From the NCBI GenBank assembly GCA_016866215.1, contig VGNE01000004.1:44973-108972 (forward strand): a stretch of DNA of 64,000 nucleotides. Direction: 5' to 3'. Of this stretch, positions 26,227 through 34,161 are shown one piece after another. Position numbers and translations under genes: made by a program. Source of the stretch: Chloroflexota bacterium. GTDB lineage: Bacteria; Chloroflexota; Anaerolineae; Anaerolineales; Villigracilaceae. The notes beneath the pieces are model-generated. The model made no database searches and was not told where the DNA came from. It saw nothing but the letters and a program-made list of their open reading frames with translations. Positions within the stretch are counted from its first letter, which is position 1. Every line of letters starts with the position of its first letter.

Positions 26227-28272
26227 TTAATTTTCCTCGCCGGTCATCAACCTGATGCGTTCCCACGGCTTCAAACTTTCATCTTCAGCCAGTAGATTTT
26301 TCAGGCTATACAATTCATCTCGCAATGCTGCGGCGCGTTCGAATTCAAGGTTCTTCGCGGCTTCCTTCATGTGCTTTTCCAACTCGGCAATAATCTTGCG
26401 CAGTTCGCCGCGCGGCATCCCCTGCGCGCCCGCGCCTTTCACTTTGTATTCACCCTTCATCTCGGACACCGCCTTCGCGGACATTTCCTCCGTGAGATCA
26501 TGAATCTCCTTGTGAATGCTGATCGGCACGATGCCGTTCTCTTCGTTGAATTTCACCTGCTTGGCGCGGCGGCGGTTCGTTTCGTCAATCGCGCGCTTCA
26601 TCGAATCGGTCATGCGGTCGGCGTACATGATCACGCGCCCGTTCACGTTACGCGCCGCGCGCCCGATCGTCTGGATCAGGGCCTTATCCGAACGCAGGAA
26701 GCCCTCCTTATCTGCGTCCAAAATCGCAACGAGGGAAACCTCAGGCAAATCCAAGCCTTCGCGCAGCAAGTTAATTCCCACAAGAACATCAAACACGCCT
26801 AAACGTAGATCACGCAGAATGCTGACGCGTTCGAGCGTCTCCACTTCCGAATGTAAATAATTGACCTTGATGCCCAGCTCTTTCAGATAAGTCGTTAAAT
26901 CTTCAGACATGCGCTTGGTCAGTGTTGTGACTAAAATCCGCTCGCCTCTTTCCACCCGTTGGCCGATCTCTCCGACCAGATCATCCACCTGCCCTTTGGT
27001 AGGACGCACATCCACCTCAGGATCGACCAATCCCGTTGGACGGATGATCTGTTCAACAACCTGCTCGGCATGTTCCATTTCGTAGGTGGAGGGAGTCGCT
27101 GATGTGTAAATCGTCGCTCCCATCACCCGCTCAAACTCCTCAAACTTCAGCGGACGATTATCCAATGCAGAAGGCAGGCGGAAGCCATATTCCACAAGCG
27201 TTTCTTTGCGCGAGCGGTCGCCGTTATACATGCCGCGGATCTGCGGTACCGTCATGTGACTCTCGTCAATGACCATCAGGTAATCACTCGGCAGAAAATC
27301 AATCATCGTCCATGGGTGGGAGCCGGGCGCGCGCCCGTCGAGGTGGCGGGAATAATTTTCAATTCCAGAGCAATATCCCACTTCCTTCAACATCTCAAGG
27401 TCGTAACGAGTGCGCTGTTCAATCCGCTGGGCTTCAAGAAATTTTCCAGAATCCTTATAGAACTTCAGCCGTTCATCAAGTTCCGCCTCAATATATCCAA
27501 TCGATTCTTTCAAACGATCAGCATCGGTTAGAAATTGTTTTGCCGGAAAAATGGACGCTTCTTTTGGTTCGTCAAATATTTCACCGCTGACGGGACTAAA
27601 CTGCATAATGCGTTCCACTTCATCCCCAAAGAAAGTGATACGATATCCGCGCTTATCTTCGTAGGCAGGGATAATCTCCAAAGTATCGCCTCGCACGCGG
27701 AATGTGCCGGGACGCAATTCCATGTCATTGCGCTGGTATTGACTCTCGATCAACTGCCGAAGTAATGCATTGCGCCGATAGATCTCACCCACTTTAAGGG
27801 TGACCGTCCCTTTGCCGAATTCTTCGGGTGATCCCAAACCGTAGATGCAGGAAACGGAAGCCACGATAATGACATCGCGCCGCGAGATCAAGGCAGTGGT
27901 TGCGGAGAGGCGCAGGCGCTCGATCTCTTCATTGATCTGGGTCTCTTTTTCAATAAACAGGTCATGACGCGGCACATAGGCTTCAGGCTGGTAATAATCA
28001 TAGTAGGAGACAAAATACGAAACCGCATTTTCCGGGAAGAACTCTTTGAACTCGGCGTATAACTGAGCGGCAAGAGTCTTGTTATGCGCCATGATCAATG
28101 CCGGCTTCTGCAATTCCTGGATCACGGATGCGATCGTAAAGGTTTTGCCCGTCCCCGTGGCGCCAAGCAAAACCTGGTGCTTGAATCCTTTTTTTACGCC
28201 ATCCACAAGACCGCGGATGGCTTCAGGCTGGTCGCCCATGGGGATGAAAGGTGCTTGAAGTTTGAATTCCAT
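26227..28272 (-). CDS. uvrB: Excinuclease ABC subunit B
   Basis: A 681-residue DNA-damage-verifying helicase of nucleotide excision repair. Walker A is GATGTGKT (residues 37-44), the DNA-binding beta-hairpin is [15 protein letters not shown] near residue 88, the Walker B DESH lies near 340, motif V/VI reads [13 protein letters not shown] and QTIGRAARN, and the C-terminal UvrC-binding UVR motif ([22 protein letters not shown]) is present. The length is normal. It probably works with UvrA and UvrC encoded elsewhere, and with the Mfd encoded at 42125 for transcription-coupled repair. Confidence 0.98.
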   Translation of the reverse strand: MEFKLQAPFIPMGDQPEAIRGLVDGVKKGFKHQVLLGATGTGKTFTIASVIQELQKPALIMAHNKTLAAQLYAEFKEFFPENAVSYFVSYYDYYQPEAYVPRHDLFIEKETQINEEIERLRLSATTALISRRDVIIVASVSCIYGLGSPEEFGKGTVTLKVGEIYRRNALLRQLIESQYQRNDMELRPGTFRVRGDTLEIIPAYEDKRGYRITFFGDEVERIMQFSPVSGEIFDEPKEASIFPAKQFLTDADRLKESIGYIEAELDERLKFYKDSGKFLEAQRIEQRTRYDLEMLKEVGYCSGIENYSRHLDGRAPGSHPWTMIDFLPSDYLMVIDESHMTVPQIRGMYNGDRSRKETLVEYGFRLPSALDNRPLKFEEFERVMGATIYTSATPSTYEMEHAEQVVEQIIRPTGLVDPEVDVRPTKGQVDDLVGEIGQRVERGERILVTTLTKRMSEDLTTYLKELGIKVNYLHSEVETLERVSILRDLRLGVFDVLVGINLLREGLDLPEVSLVAILDADKEGFLRSDKALIQTIGRAARNVNGRVIMYADRMTDSMKRAIDETNRRRAKQVKFNEENGIVPISIHKEIHDLTEEMSAKAVSEMKGEYKVKGAGAQGMPRGELRKIIAELEKHMKEAAKNLEFERAAALRDELYSLKNLLAEDESLKPWERIRLMTGEEN

Positions 28273-28401
28273 GGTTTTAATTGGAGTTTCGATTTTGGGA
28301 ACGTGTGTTCTATTTTACATTAAAGACGAGGGAAAGGCTAGTACACAAGCATCTGTCATTCATCGGAAATCATAATAGGGTAGAGGAATATAAAGTGAGG
28401 A

Positions 28402-28649
28402 CTGGACGACGGGAATCGCAAGGACATCCGCAACGCGGTGGAAGCCGCACACGCGGTGATCGAAGCCAGGCAGGGCTGGACGATGCGGCACGGATTCAAC
28501 CGTTCGCAGATTTTGTATTTCATCGCCGAGAATTTGGACGCGCGCAACGCCGATTTCGCGATTGGATGGATCGCGAGCAGGGCGAAGGCCATGACTTCCT
28601 GCACGAGGCGACACAGGTGAAGAATATCTGGGTGCCGACGGGGGAGTGA
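28402..28649 (+). pseudogene. Aldehyde dehydrogenase remnant with internal deletion
   Basis: The first part reads LDDGNRKDIRNAVEAAHAVI and FNRSQILYFIAENLDARNADF, a segment from the middle of an aldehyde dehydrogenase. The rest, in another frame, reads DWMDREQGEGHDFLHEATQ and VKNIWVPTGE before a stop, the extreme C-terminus of the same type of enzyme. The portion between is deleted. No start or catalytic domain is present. Confidence 0.8.
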
Positions 28650-28657
28650 GGGGGGAA
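28557..28657 (+). repeat. Aldehyde dehydrogenase 3' end, copy 1 of a direct repeat
   Basis: About 100 bases from CGCGATTGGATGG to GGGGGA are repeated at 29230-29331 with about seven substitutions. The two copies flank the PemI/PemK-like module. Copy 1 ends just before the TATAAT box of that module. Confidence 0.88.
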
Positions 28658-28664
28658 GAGAGGG

Positions 28665-28670
28665 TATAAT
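28665..28670 (+). promoter_or_regulatory. -10 box of the PemIK-like module
   Basis: TATAAT sits immediately after copy 1 of the direct repeat and 14 bases before the antitoxin ATG; AGAGG between them is a possible ribosome site. Confidence 0.6.
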
Positions 28671-28684
28671 AAAAGTAGAGGTGC

Positions 28685-28906
28685 ATGATGGTACTACGTT
28701 CAATTGAAGTGACCATAGAAAAAGACGGCACAGTTCGACTTCCCAAAATGGAAAAACTGCCTGCACATCGCCGCGCCATCCTGACCATTCTGGATGAGCC
28801 GATGCTTGTCGCTGAGACAGCATTGTTAAGCGAAGCCGCGCTCGCGGAAGATTGGGATCGCCCTGAGGAGGATGAAGCATGGGCATACCTGCAATCGGAC
28901 AAGTAG
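28685..28906 (+). CDS. PemI/MazE-like antitoxin
   Basis: A 73-residue protein. The N-terminus (LRSIEVTIEKDGTVRLP) fits a swapped-hairpin DNA-binding domain and the acidic C-terminus (SEAALAEDWDRPEEDEAWAYL) is the kind that blocks a PemK toxin. It overlaps the toxin frame by 28 bases. It is intact while the toxin is frameshifted. Confidence 0.72.
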   Translation: MMVLRSIEVTIEKDGTVRLPKMEKLPAHRRAILTILDEPMLVAETALLSEAALAEDWDRPEEDEAWAYLQSDK

Positions 28907-29216
28907 TTCTCGTTCCTTTTCCGTTTTCGGATTTATCGCGTACCAAAATGCGGCCTGCGGTTGTGCTTGCCGAAGCGGGACGCGATGATTGGATTCTCGC
29001 CAGGTGACGAGCAATCCGTATGGCGATGAGAGAGCCGTCACATTGGCGGGAAAAGATTTCCAAAGCGGTTCTTTGCGCGTCACCAGTTATGCAAGACCAG
29101 GGAAATTATTTACGGCGAATGCAAGCCTGGTTGCGGAAACCATTGGATTATTGAAAAAAGCGGCTATCAAAAAGTTGATTGAAGGTGTAGTTGAAATATT
29201 GGAAAAAGGTGTGTAG
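28879..29216 (+). pseudogene. PemK/MazF-family toxin, frameshifted
   Basis: The first frame reads MGIPAIGQVVLVPFPFSDLS and ends in a stop after DDWILAR. The frame one base on continues exactly where a PemK should: QVTSNPYGDERAVTLAGKDF and SLRVTSYARPGKLFTANASL to the end at 29216. One base is missing near 28998 (ATTCTC-GCCAGGTG where ATTCTCTGCCAGGTG would restore the frame). PemK toxins are mRNA endonucleases; this copy cannot be made unless ribosomes shift or the base is a sequencing error. Confidence 0.82.
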
Positions 29217-29229
29217 GCACGGCCTGCCG

Positions 29230-29331
29230 CGCGATTGGATGGATCGCGAGCAGGGCGAAGGCCACGAGTTTTTGCACGAGGCGACGCAGGTGAAGAATAT
29301 CTGGGTGCCGACGGGGGAATGAGGGGGAAGA
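29230..29331 (+). repeat. Aldehyde dehydrogenase 3' end, copy 2 of a direct repeat
   Basis: It encodes DWMDREQGEGHEFLHEATQ and VKNIWVPTGE with stop at 29320-29322. It follows the PemK gene by 13 bases, so the module lies exactly between two copies of the same gene end. Confidence 0.88.
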
Positions 29332-29506
29332 GGAGAGTGGAGAATAGAGAGTAGGCGTGTTGCGTAGACCTCCGAGGGTTGGAGTGGAGTCGTCAACGGA
29401 TGGGGAACGGATGAACGGATGGATGGCGCGCAGGTGGAAGTCCGTTTCGACAGGCTCAACGCAAGGCTTGGGGTGGTGGGCTTGTCCCTACAAGCAAGTT
29501 TTGTGA

Positions 29507-29514
29507 TATAAAAT
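29507..29514 (+). promoter_or_regulatory. -10 box of the 107-aa/DUF2283 module
   Basis: TATAAAAT ends five bases before the ATG at 29520, implying a leaderless transcript. The surrounding TTTTGTGATATAAAATAG is repeated before hicA. Confidence 0.6.
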
Positions 29515-29519
29515 AGCCA

Positions 29520-29843
29520 ATGGCAGATAACAACGAAATCCTCTTTGAAGTCGAAACGCCGCTTGGATTTCGTGTCCGAGTGACCTTTGATTATTGGCAA
29601 GTGATTGTCACGATCAAGCACCCTGTCATGCTTGGGCGCGAAGCCGAGATTCAGGAAGTCTTGCGAAATCCTGATGAAATCAGGTTGAGCAAAAAAGACC
29701 CAAGTGTTTACCTGTTTTACAAGCCTGAACGAATCGGCAGATGGGTCTGTGCCGTGACGAAACGGCTTGACGGCGAAGGATTTTTGATCACCGCGTATCC
29801 AACCGACGCGGCGAAAGAAGGAGAACGAATATGGCACAAGTAA
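29520..29843 (+). CDS. Probable RelE/PBECR-like toxin of a DUF2283 pair
   Basis: A 107-residue protein with FRVRVTFDYWQVIVTIKHPVM near the start and NPDEIRLSKKDPSVYLFY, GRWVCAVTKRLDGEGFLITAYPT later. The pattern of short beta-strands and the basic conserved residues resemble small nuclease-fold toxins, but I cannot assign a named family with certainty. It overlaps the DUF2283 gene by 13 bases, the coupling expected in a two-gene module. Confidence 0.6.
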   Translation: MADNNEILFEVETPLGFRVRVTFDYWQVIVTIKHPVMLGREAEIQEVLRNPDEIRLSKKDPSVYLFYKPERIGRWVCAVTKRLDGEGFLITAYPTDAAKEGERIWHK

Positions 29844-30043
29844 AGGTTTATTACGACCAACAAGGCAATACGTTGACCGTCTGGTTCGGCAATCCCCAGG
29901 ATGAAGTCGTCGCGGAAGAAACGGGTGATGAAGTGATTCTGATGAAGGACAAGAACGGGAATGTGATCGGCTTTGAAAAACTGAATTACATTTTGCCCGC
30001 TTCATCACGATTGAATGTGGCATTCGAGACGGTTGCCGCGTAG
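29831..30043 (+). CDS. DUF2283 family protein, probable antitoxin
   Basis: A 70-residue protein with the DUF2283 pattern: VKVYYDQQGNTLTVWFG, EVVAEETGDEVILMKD and GNVIGFEKLNYILP. Such proteins commonly accompany small toxin-like genes. AGAAGGAGAACGAAT precedes the ATG. A terminator follows 20 bases after the stop. Confidence 0.8.
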   Translation: MAQVKVYYDQQGNTLTVWFGNPQDEVVAEETGDEVILMKDKNGNVIGFEKLNYILPASSRLNVAFETVAA

Positions 30044-30064
30044 TAGCAAAGTGAAGTAGATACA

Positions 30065-30105
30065 AAGACTTCCGAGGTCGCTGAGACTTCGGAAGTCTTT
30101 TTGTT
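30065..30105 (+). terminator. Terminator of the DUF2283 module
   Basis: AAGACTTCCGA (30065-30075) pairs with TCGGAAGTCTT (30089-30099) followed by TTTTTGTTT. The same hairpin arms recur after hicB. Confidence 0.88.
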
Positions 30106-30111
30106 TCGGTG

Positions 30112-30172
30112 GGCGGATTCTGGGTTTCAGGGACCGTGTCCGTGGGGGGAAGGAAAGGATGAACGTTTCGCG
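30112..30172. repeat. Island repeat R, copy 1
   Basis: GGCGGATTCTGGGTTTC and GTGTCCGTGGGGGGAA-GAAAGGATGAA are shared with the copy at about 31475-31530; the first part is also present at 30863-30885. Confidence 0.7.
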
Positions 30173-30238
30173 TAAAATATGAAGGATGAAGTGGGGATGT
30201 GGTCAGTGTGTGGAAAAGCGCGCCAACGAATTTTGTGA

Positions 30239-30246
30239 TATAAAAT
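30239..30246 (+). promoter_or_regulatory. -10 box of the hicAB module
   Basis: TATAAAAT ends five bases before the ATG at 30252 in a context identical over 18 bases to the promoter at 29507. Confidence 0.6.
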
Positions 30247-30251
30247 AGGCA

Positions 30252-30505
30252 ATGGCGAAACTCAGGAAGATTCTGCAAAGGTTTTGGCTGGTTCGAAGAA
30301 CATTCCCTTCAACGATTTTGTCTCTTTGGTTGAGGGTTTTGGATTTCGGCTTTCACGGACGAGTGGCAGTCATCACATCTTCATCCACCCGAAGGTGAAA
30401 GAATTGGTCAACCTGCAAAACGTGAATGGACAGGTCAAGCCTTATCAAATTCGCCAGTTCATGGAATTAGTGGAACGGTATGCTTTGAATTTGGAGAAAG
30501 AATGA
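30252..30505 (+). pseudogene. hicA: HicA-family toxin, frameshifted near the N-terminus
   Basis: The ATG at 30252, directly after a -10 box, opens MAKLRKILQ; about nine codons later the reading must shift by one base to enter VLAGSKNIPFNDFVSLVEGF, which holds the HicA fold with the catalytic histidine in SRTSGSHHIFIHP. One A is probably missing in CTGCAAAGG near 30278. An alternative is initiation at TTG 30284, which would give a 73-residue protein without the first helix. HicA toxins cleave mRNA. It overlaps hicB by four bases. Confidence 0.75.
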
Positions 30506-30732
30506 AAGACTATCACATCAACATCTTTTACAGCGAAGAGGATGAAGGTTACATCGCCGACATCCCCGATTTGGTGCATTGTTCCGCATTCGGTAATACT
30601 CCCGAAGAAGCATTGCTCCAGGCATTGGTTGCCAAGAAAACATGGCTGGAGGCCGCCCGTGCCGAAGGAAAACCCGTCCCCGCACCGATGTATCGTCCCG
30701 TCATTTATCAGGTGGCGGCTTTGGCAGGATAG
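30502..30732 (+). CDS. hicB: HicB-family antitoxin
   Basis: A 76-residue protein with the partial RNase-H-like HicB domain: INIFYSEEDEGYIADIPDL, CSAFGNTPEEALLQAL and a C-terminal segment ending in KPVPAPMYRPVIY. A DNA-binding domain is absent, which is the case for many short HicB proteins. It is intact, is coupled to hicA and is followed by a terminator. Confidence 0.88.
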   Translation: MKDYHINIFYSEEDEGYIADIPDLVHCSAFGNTPEEALLQALVAKKTWLEAARAEGKPVPAPMYRPVIYQVAALAG

Positions 30733-30756
30733 ATCGTATTTGGCTGTTTGATTTTT

Positions 30757-30797
30757 AGACTTCCGATGTTGTCGAGACTTCGGAAGTCTTTTGTTTT
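30757..30797 (+). terminator. Terminator of the hicAB module
   Basis: AGACTTCCGA (30757-30766) pairs with TCGGAAGTCT (30780-30789) followed by TTTG-TTTT. The arms match those after the DUF2283 gene. Confidence 0.85.
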
Positions 30798-30818
30798 CGC
30801 CTTCGGGGTGGGGGCGCT

Positions 30819-30886
30819 TGTCTGCTTCGACACTCCCTGCGGTCGCAGCACAACGCCTGCGGCGGATTGTGGGTTTCGGCGTATTC
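30819..30886. repeat. Island repeat R, copy 2
   Basis: CTTGTCTGCTTCGACA and GCACAACGCCTGCGGCGGATT-TGGGTTTCGGCG match the stretch at 31441-31497. It lies between the hicB terminator and the BrnT/BrnA-like pair. Confidence 0.72.
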
Positions 30887-30903
30887 GCTTTCCCCACTGG
30901 CGA

Positions 30904-31143
30904 TTACTTTACGCCAGCCTTCATCTTTTTCTCTGGCATGGCGGAAATTAATGCGCGCAAGGCTTTATTCACTTCTTCGGATGTCGTGAAAACCTTTGCA
31001 ATGTCGGGGTCAACCATGACGATCAACGGTTCATCCTTCATCCGTGACGCAAAGCGATTTGGCTTAGCCTTTTTATAGTCAAAGCGATATTCAGCCGCCA
31101 TTTCTTGAACTTTAGGGGGTTTGGTTTCGGGCGTTTTCTTCAT
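30904..31143 (-). CDS. BrnA-like antitoxin
   Basis: A 79-residue protein with KVQEMAAEYRFDYKKAKPNRF, then IVMVDPDIAKVFTTSEEVN and KALRALISAMP, the pattern of antitoxins paired with BrnT toxins. The second half is a likely ribbon-helix-helix type domain. It overlaps the toxin gene by 32 bases. Confidence 0.75.
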   Translation of the reverse strand: MKKTPETKPPKVQEMAAEYRFDYKKAKPNRFASRMKDEPLIVMVDPDIAKVFTTSEEVNKALRALISAMPEKKMKAGVK

Positions 31144-31405
31144 AGTCGTTTATCTCTATTCGAGTCGCGGGTCGCGCGCTGATCAAGCGGACAACATCTT
31201 CCTGTCTTTCCACAAAACACACCAGAAGCATTCTTCGCAAAGCCGACATGCCGATGATAATCTCGCGATGTTCCTCTCCCGAGTGTTCCATGTCGTCAAA
31301 GATATAAGCGAGCGAATCTTTGAAAACAGTCACAGCCTCATCAAAACTTATACCGTGCTTACGAAGGTTGCTGGAGGCTTTTTGCGGATCCCATGCGAAT
31401 TTCAT
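31112..31405 (-). CDS. brnT: BrnT-family toxin
   Basis: A 97-residue RNase toxin of the BrnT family: MKFAWDPQKASSNLRKHGIS at the N-terminus, then FDEAVTVFKD, EHREIIIGMSALRRMLLVCF and RLISARPATRIE. The core residues of the family are present, so it may be active. I chose the ATG at 31405 because TATACT on the minus strand ends six bases before it, a leaderless arrangement; the ATG 18 bases upstream would place the box inside the gene. Confidence 0.88.
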   Translation of the reverse strand: MKFAWDPQKASSNLRKHGISFDEAVTVFKDSLAYIFDDMEHSGEEHREIIIGMSALRRMLLVCFVERQEDVVRLISARPATRIEINDYEENARNQTP

Positions 31406-31440
31406 GCGCAAAGTATATCCCATTTTTATTTGCAGACGCT

Positions 31441-31530
31441 CTTGTCTGCTTCGACAGGCTCAGCACAACGCCTGCGGCGGATTCTGGGTTTCGGCGGGCG
31501 TGTCCGTGGGGGGAAAGAAAGGATGAAGGA
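31441..31530. repeat. Island repeat R, copy 3
   Basis: This copy combines the parts found separately at 30112 and 30819. It lies between the divergent BrnT and VapBC-like modules. Confidence 0.72.
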
Positions 31531-31568
31531 TGAAAATGTGTGGCGCGCAGTGGTCTCTTGGAAGAGTG

Positions 31569-31574
31569 TATAAT
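31569..31574 (+). promoter_or_regulatory. -10 box of the VapBC-like module
   Basis: TATAAT, 26 bases before the ATG; GAAAGG between them is the likely ribosome site. Confidence 0.55.
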
Positions 31575-31600
31575 CAGGGCAGAGTGAAAGGTAATATCGA

Positions 31601-31834
31601 ATGATTGCCGCTAATCCCCAAACCGTTTTGAAAATGCTCCGTCAACTCCCGCCAAGCGAGCAGTTGAAAGTGATTTCGCTTGCTCTGCCTGAAATCGAGA
31701 AAAGCCTTGGCGAAAAACAAGTCCGCGCCCGCAAATCCCTGCGCGGGTTATGGGCTGGCGCCAACATCACTTCCAAGGATATTTCCGATGCGCGCAAGGA
31801 AATGATGCGTAACTTCCCACGAAACGATATTTGA
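31601..31834 (+). CDS. Antitoxin of a PIN-domain pair
   Basis: A 77-residue protein with LRQLPPSEQLKVISLALPEI and a C-terminal GLWAGANITSKDISDARKEM, typical of small antitoxins in front of VapC. It overlaps the toxin by one base (TGATG). Confidence 0.72.
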   Translation: MIAANPQTVLKMLRQLPPSEQLKVISLALPEIEKSLGEKQVRARKSLRGLWAGANITSKDISDARKEMMRNFPRNDI

Positions 31835-32235
31835 TGACTGATTACATCGCCGATACTCATGCCTTGATCTGGTATTTGGAAAACAGTTCTCGCCTTGGTT
31901 CACAAGCCCGCGCCGCATTTGACGCCTGTGATCGAGGCGAGATTTGCATTTACGTGCCGACAATCTGCCTGGTTGAGGTTGTCTATTTGATGGAAAAGGG
32001 GCGCGTTTCCCCCGATATGAAATCCATGTTGGACAAGGAATTGAAATCAGGCGAAAGCGGACTTGTGCTGGTAGACCTGAATGCGGATGTCGCTGACCAA
32101 ACCGCCAATGTTCTGCGCGAAGACATTCCTGATTTACCAGATCGGGTCATTGCCGCGACTGCGCTGGCTTTGAACTTGCCGTTGATTAGCCGCGACCGAA
32201 AAATCGTGTTGAGTGGTTTGGAAACGGTTTGGTAA
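31834..32235 (+). CDS. PIN-domain ribonuclease toxin (VapC-like)
   Basis: A 133-residue PIN protein. The acidic residues of the active site are seen in YIADTHALIWYLE (first Asp), LVEVVYL (Glu) and DLPDRVIAATALALNLPLIS (Asp), with SRDRKI at the end. VapC toxins cut tRNA or rRNA. The start is the ATG that overlaps the antitoxin stop. All catalytic residues are present, so this is the best candidate for an active toxin in the island. Confidence 0.87.
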   Translation: MTDYIADTHALIWYLENSSRLGSQARAAFDACDRGEICIYVPTICLVEVVYLMEKGRVSPDMKSMLDKELKSGESGLVLVDLNADVADQTANVLREDIPDLPDRVIAATALALNLPLISRDRKIVLSGLETVW

Positions 32236-32322
32236 ACTATCGATTTGAATAGATTGCAAGACCCCGACAACATTCGCAGGGTTTGTCGAATTGGCTCTAA
32301 ATGTTCAGTGCAGCCTGTTTGA

Positions 32323-32586
32323 CTAAATCCCGGCGTTGCTCAGGATGGACATCATTTCCGAGAGCGCCATGGTCAATTTGGGATGTTCGATCTTGAAATG
32401 GTCAATCGAATCCTGCAAACCCTGCAGGATGGTTTCATCGGGCTGTTTGCCGGAATCATCCAACAGGTTGGTAATGTCTGCAGTAATATGATCCACTAGG
32501 TCGCGCCCTTTTTCATCCAGAGGCCCAATGCGTTCCAGCTCATCTTGCAGTTGTTCAAAGAGTTCACGGATTTTATTATTTTTCAT
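32323..32586 (-). CDS. DUF4404 family protein
   Basis: An 87-residue helical protein with the DUF4404 pattern (LFEQLQDELERIGPLDEKGRDL, then LLDDSGKQPDETILQGLQDSI and a C-terminal FKIEHPKLTMALSEMM). Function unknown. AAAGGAATATTTCCCC lies before the ATG. Confidence 0.75.
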   Translation of the reverse strand: MKNNKIRELFEQLQDELERIGPLDEKGRDLVDHITADITNLLDDSGKQPDETILQGLQDSIDHFKIEHPKLTMALSEMMSILSNAGI

Positions 32587-32918
32587 GGGGAAATATTCCT
32601 TTCGACCTTATGCGGGATTTGAATATCTCTTTCACTTCCATTTTACTTCGTTTTGATATGTATCCCATTAAATCTTCCTGCCTGTACGCACGCAAAACAT
32701 TTCAGGATCTCCGCGAAATTTGCGCCAGGCGTAAGTGCATGTGTGTTTTTCGGGAGGCTGGTATGGGAAAACAAAGTTGAGCGAAAGTCCTGTTGAAATC
32801 AAGGGTTTTAACTAAAGTAGGGGAATAGTATGGATATCGTAGGTTTTGAAAGTCAGAGGGCTGGTAGAATGGTAACCTTCTCAATTATGAAGGCTTGTAG
32901 TGAAAGAAAGGAATCCAA
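32587..32918. other. Intergenic region without recognised genes
   Basis: No coding potential, repeat or hairpin stood out in about 330 bases between two divergent genes. It presumably holds the promoters of DUF4404 and of the NBR1-Ig lipoprotein, for which only GAAAGGAATCCAA before 32919 is clear. Confidence 0.4.
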
Positions 32919-33575
32919 ATGAAAATGAAAACCACTGCCTTGATGGCAGCCCTGATGATCGCTGGCTTGCTTATAAGTGCGTGTGGCGGCAGTGACGCCG
33001 AAGCAACGCCGACCATGGCCGCGCAGGAGATACAAACCATGGCGGTTGCGACTTTTTCAAGCGGGCTGACGCAGACCGCTCTCGCCGCGCCGACAGATAC
33101 GCCGACACCGACCAGCACGGTCACACCGCTGGTGATTGCCACCCTTGCAAATGTTACGCCATTGGGAACCAGCTTTGTGGCTCCCAAGCCAACAGCCGGG
33201 TGTTACAGTATGTCTTATGTAAGTGACGTGAGTATTCCCGACAATACGCCCATGACACCAGGACAGACTTTTACCAAAACATGGAAAATAAAAAACAGCG
33301 GCACCTGCGCATGGGATACGGGCTTTAATTTCGCCTTTACCGGCGGGGACGCCATGAGCGGCGCAACCTATACCCTGCCGCAAAGTGTGCCTGCAAATAC
33401 AGAGATCGATGTCTCTGTAAATATGACCGCCCCAAGTACAGCCGGGACAATTCGCGGAAACTGGCGTATGTCCACTACAACAGGGCAGTTTTTTGGCGAT
33501 GAAGTTTATGTACAGATCATCGTCGGCGGGGGGACTGCCACGCCAAGCGCGCCTTCTGCAACGCCCACTCCTTAA
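32919..33575 (+). CDS. Lipoprotein with NBR1-Ig-like domain
   Basis: A 218-residue protein with a lipobox ISAC (cysteine at residue 22), a Thr/Pro-rich linker (TDTPTPTSTVTP) and a C-terminal NBR1-type immunoglobulin domain: FTKTWKIKNSGTCAWDTGF, then FTGGDAMSG and GNWRMSTTTGQFFGDEVYV. Such domains are frequent in surface lipoproteins of this phylum. GAAAGGAATCCAA precedes the ATG and a perfect terminator follows. Confidence 0.85.
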   Translation: MKMKTTALMAALMIAGLLISACGGSDAEATPTMAAQEIQTMAVATFSSGLTQTALAAPTDTPTPTSTVTPLVIATLANVTPLGTSFVAPKPTAGCYSMSYVSDVSIPDNTPMTPGQTFTKTWKIKNSGTCAWDTGFNFAFTGGDAMSGATYTLPQSVPANTEIDVSVNMTAPSTAGTIRGNWRMSTTTGQFFGDEVYVQIIVGGGTATPSAPSATPTP

Positions 33576-33605
33576 TACTATCAGTAGTTGCCAGGGAAAT
33601 TAAAA

Positions 33606-33637
33606 AAAAGCGGACGATATATTCGTCCGCTTTTTGA
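33606..33637 (+). terminator. Rho-independent terminator
   Basis: AAAAGCGGACGA-TATAT-TCGTCCGCTTTTT is a perfect 12-bp stem with T run; it also has an A run on the other side and may serve the convergent gene at 33660. Confidence 0.92.
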
Positions 33638-33659
33638 TTCCATGCCTTGATAAATATTC

Positions 33660-33920
33660 TCACCTCAGTATTTCTTCATCGGCTTGTTCAACTTCAGTGT
33701 AAATTTTTTTCACTTCCGCTTTCATTTCGGCTATTGCAGTTGGAGTCATGGAAATGAATTTGATCATATCCTTGGCCTGCCGCAGGTAATCCTTGACTGC
33801 GGCAATGTAGGAGAAATCCCGTTTGCCCATGCCTCCCTCAGGGAGAGGGACATCACGGGCTTGTTGAATCAGCTTTCGGGCGCGGATGAGGCGTTCGGTG
33901 GCGGGGATGAGTTTTGCCAT
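33660..33920 (-). CDS. Small helical hypothetical protein
   Basis: An 86-residue protein, almost all alpha-helical, with two basic helices near the start (ATERLIRARKLIQQARD) and a C-terminal acidic coiled segment. I do not recognise it. AAAGGAGATTCTC before the ATG is a strong ribosome site, which supports that it is a real gene. Confidence 0.65.
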   Translation of the reverse strand: MAKLIPATERLIRARKLIQQARDVPLPEGGMGKRDFSYIAAVKDYLRQAKDMIKFISMTPTAIAEMKAEVKKIYTEVEQADEEILR

Positions 33921-34071
33921 GAGAATCTCCTTTATGCGATTATATGCCGCATTCTCAGGAATGATTTTTTACCATCATAATTCAAAACGTGTTATGAAGC
34001 GCGATGCTTTCCCGTAATTCAATCAGTCGTATAATAATCACAGATTTTACCCGGGTTCCGACCCGCGTGGA

Positions 34072-34146
34072 ATGGAACGGATGAGTGAAATTGAGCAGCT
34101 TGATGAAGTCACTGCCGAATGTAACTATTGCGGAAATCCAATATGA
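34072..34146 (+). CDS. Possible 24-residue peptide with CxxC
   Basis: The frame reads MERMSEIEQLDEVTAECNYC and ends GNPI. A TATAAT box lies at 34030-34035. The CNYC pair suggests half of a zinc site. It ends 15 bases before the Nudix gene. It may be a leader peptide or chance; there is no ribosome-binding site. Confidence 0.25.
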   Translation: MERMSEIEQLDEVTAECNYCGNPI

Positions 34147-34161
34147 AGCGAAGTATATTCA

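Noticed and set aside
29148..30278. 376-residue open frame on the minus strand
   Set aside because: It runs across a repeat, a DUF2283 module and a terminator on the other strand, and its composition is biased without any domain.
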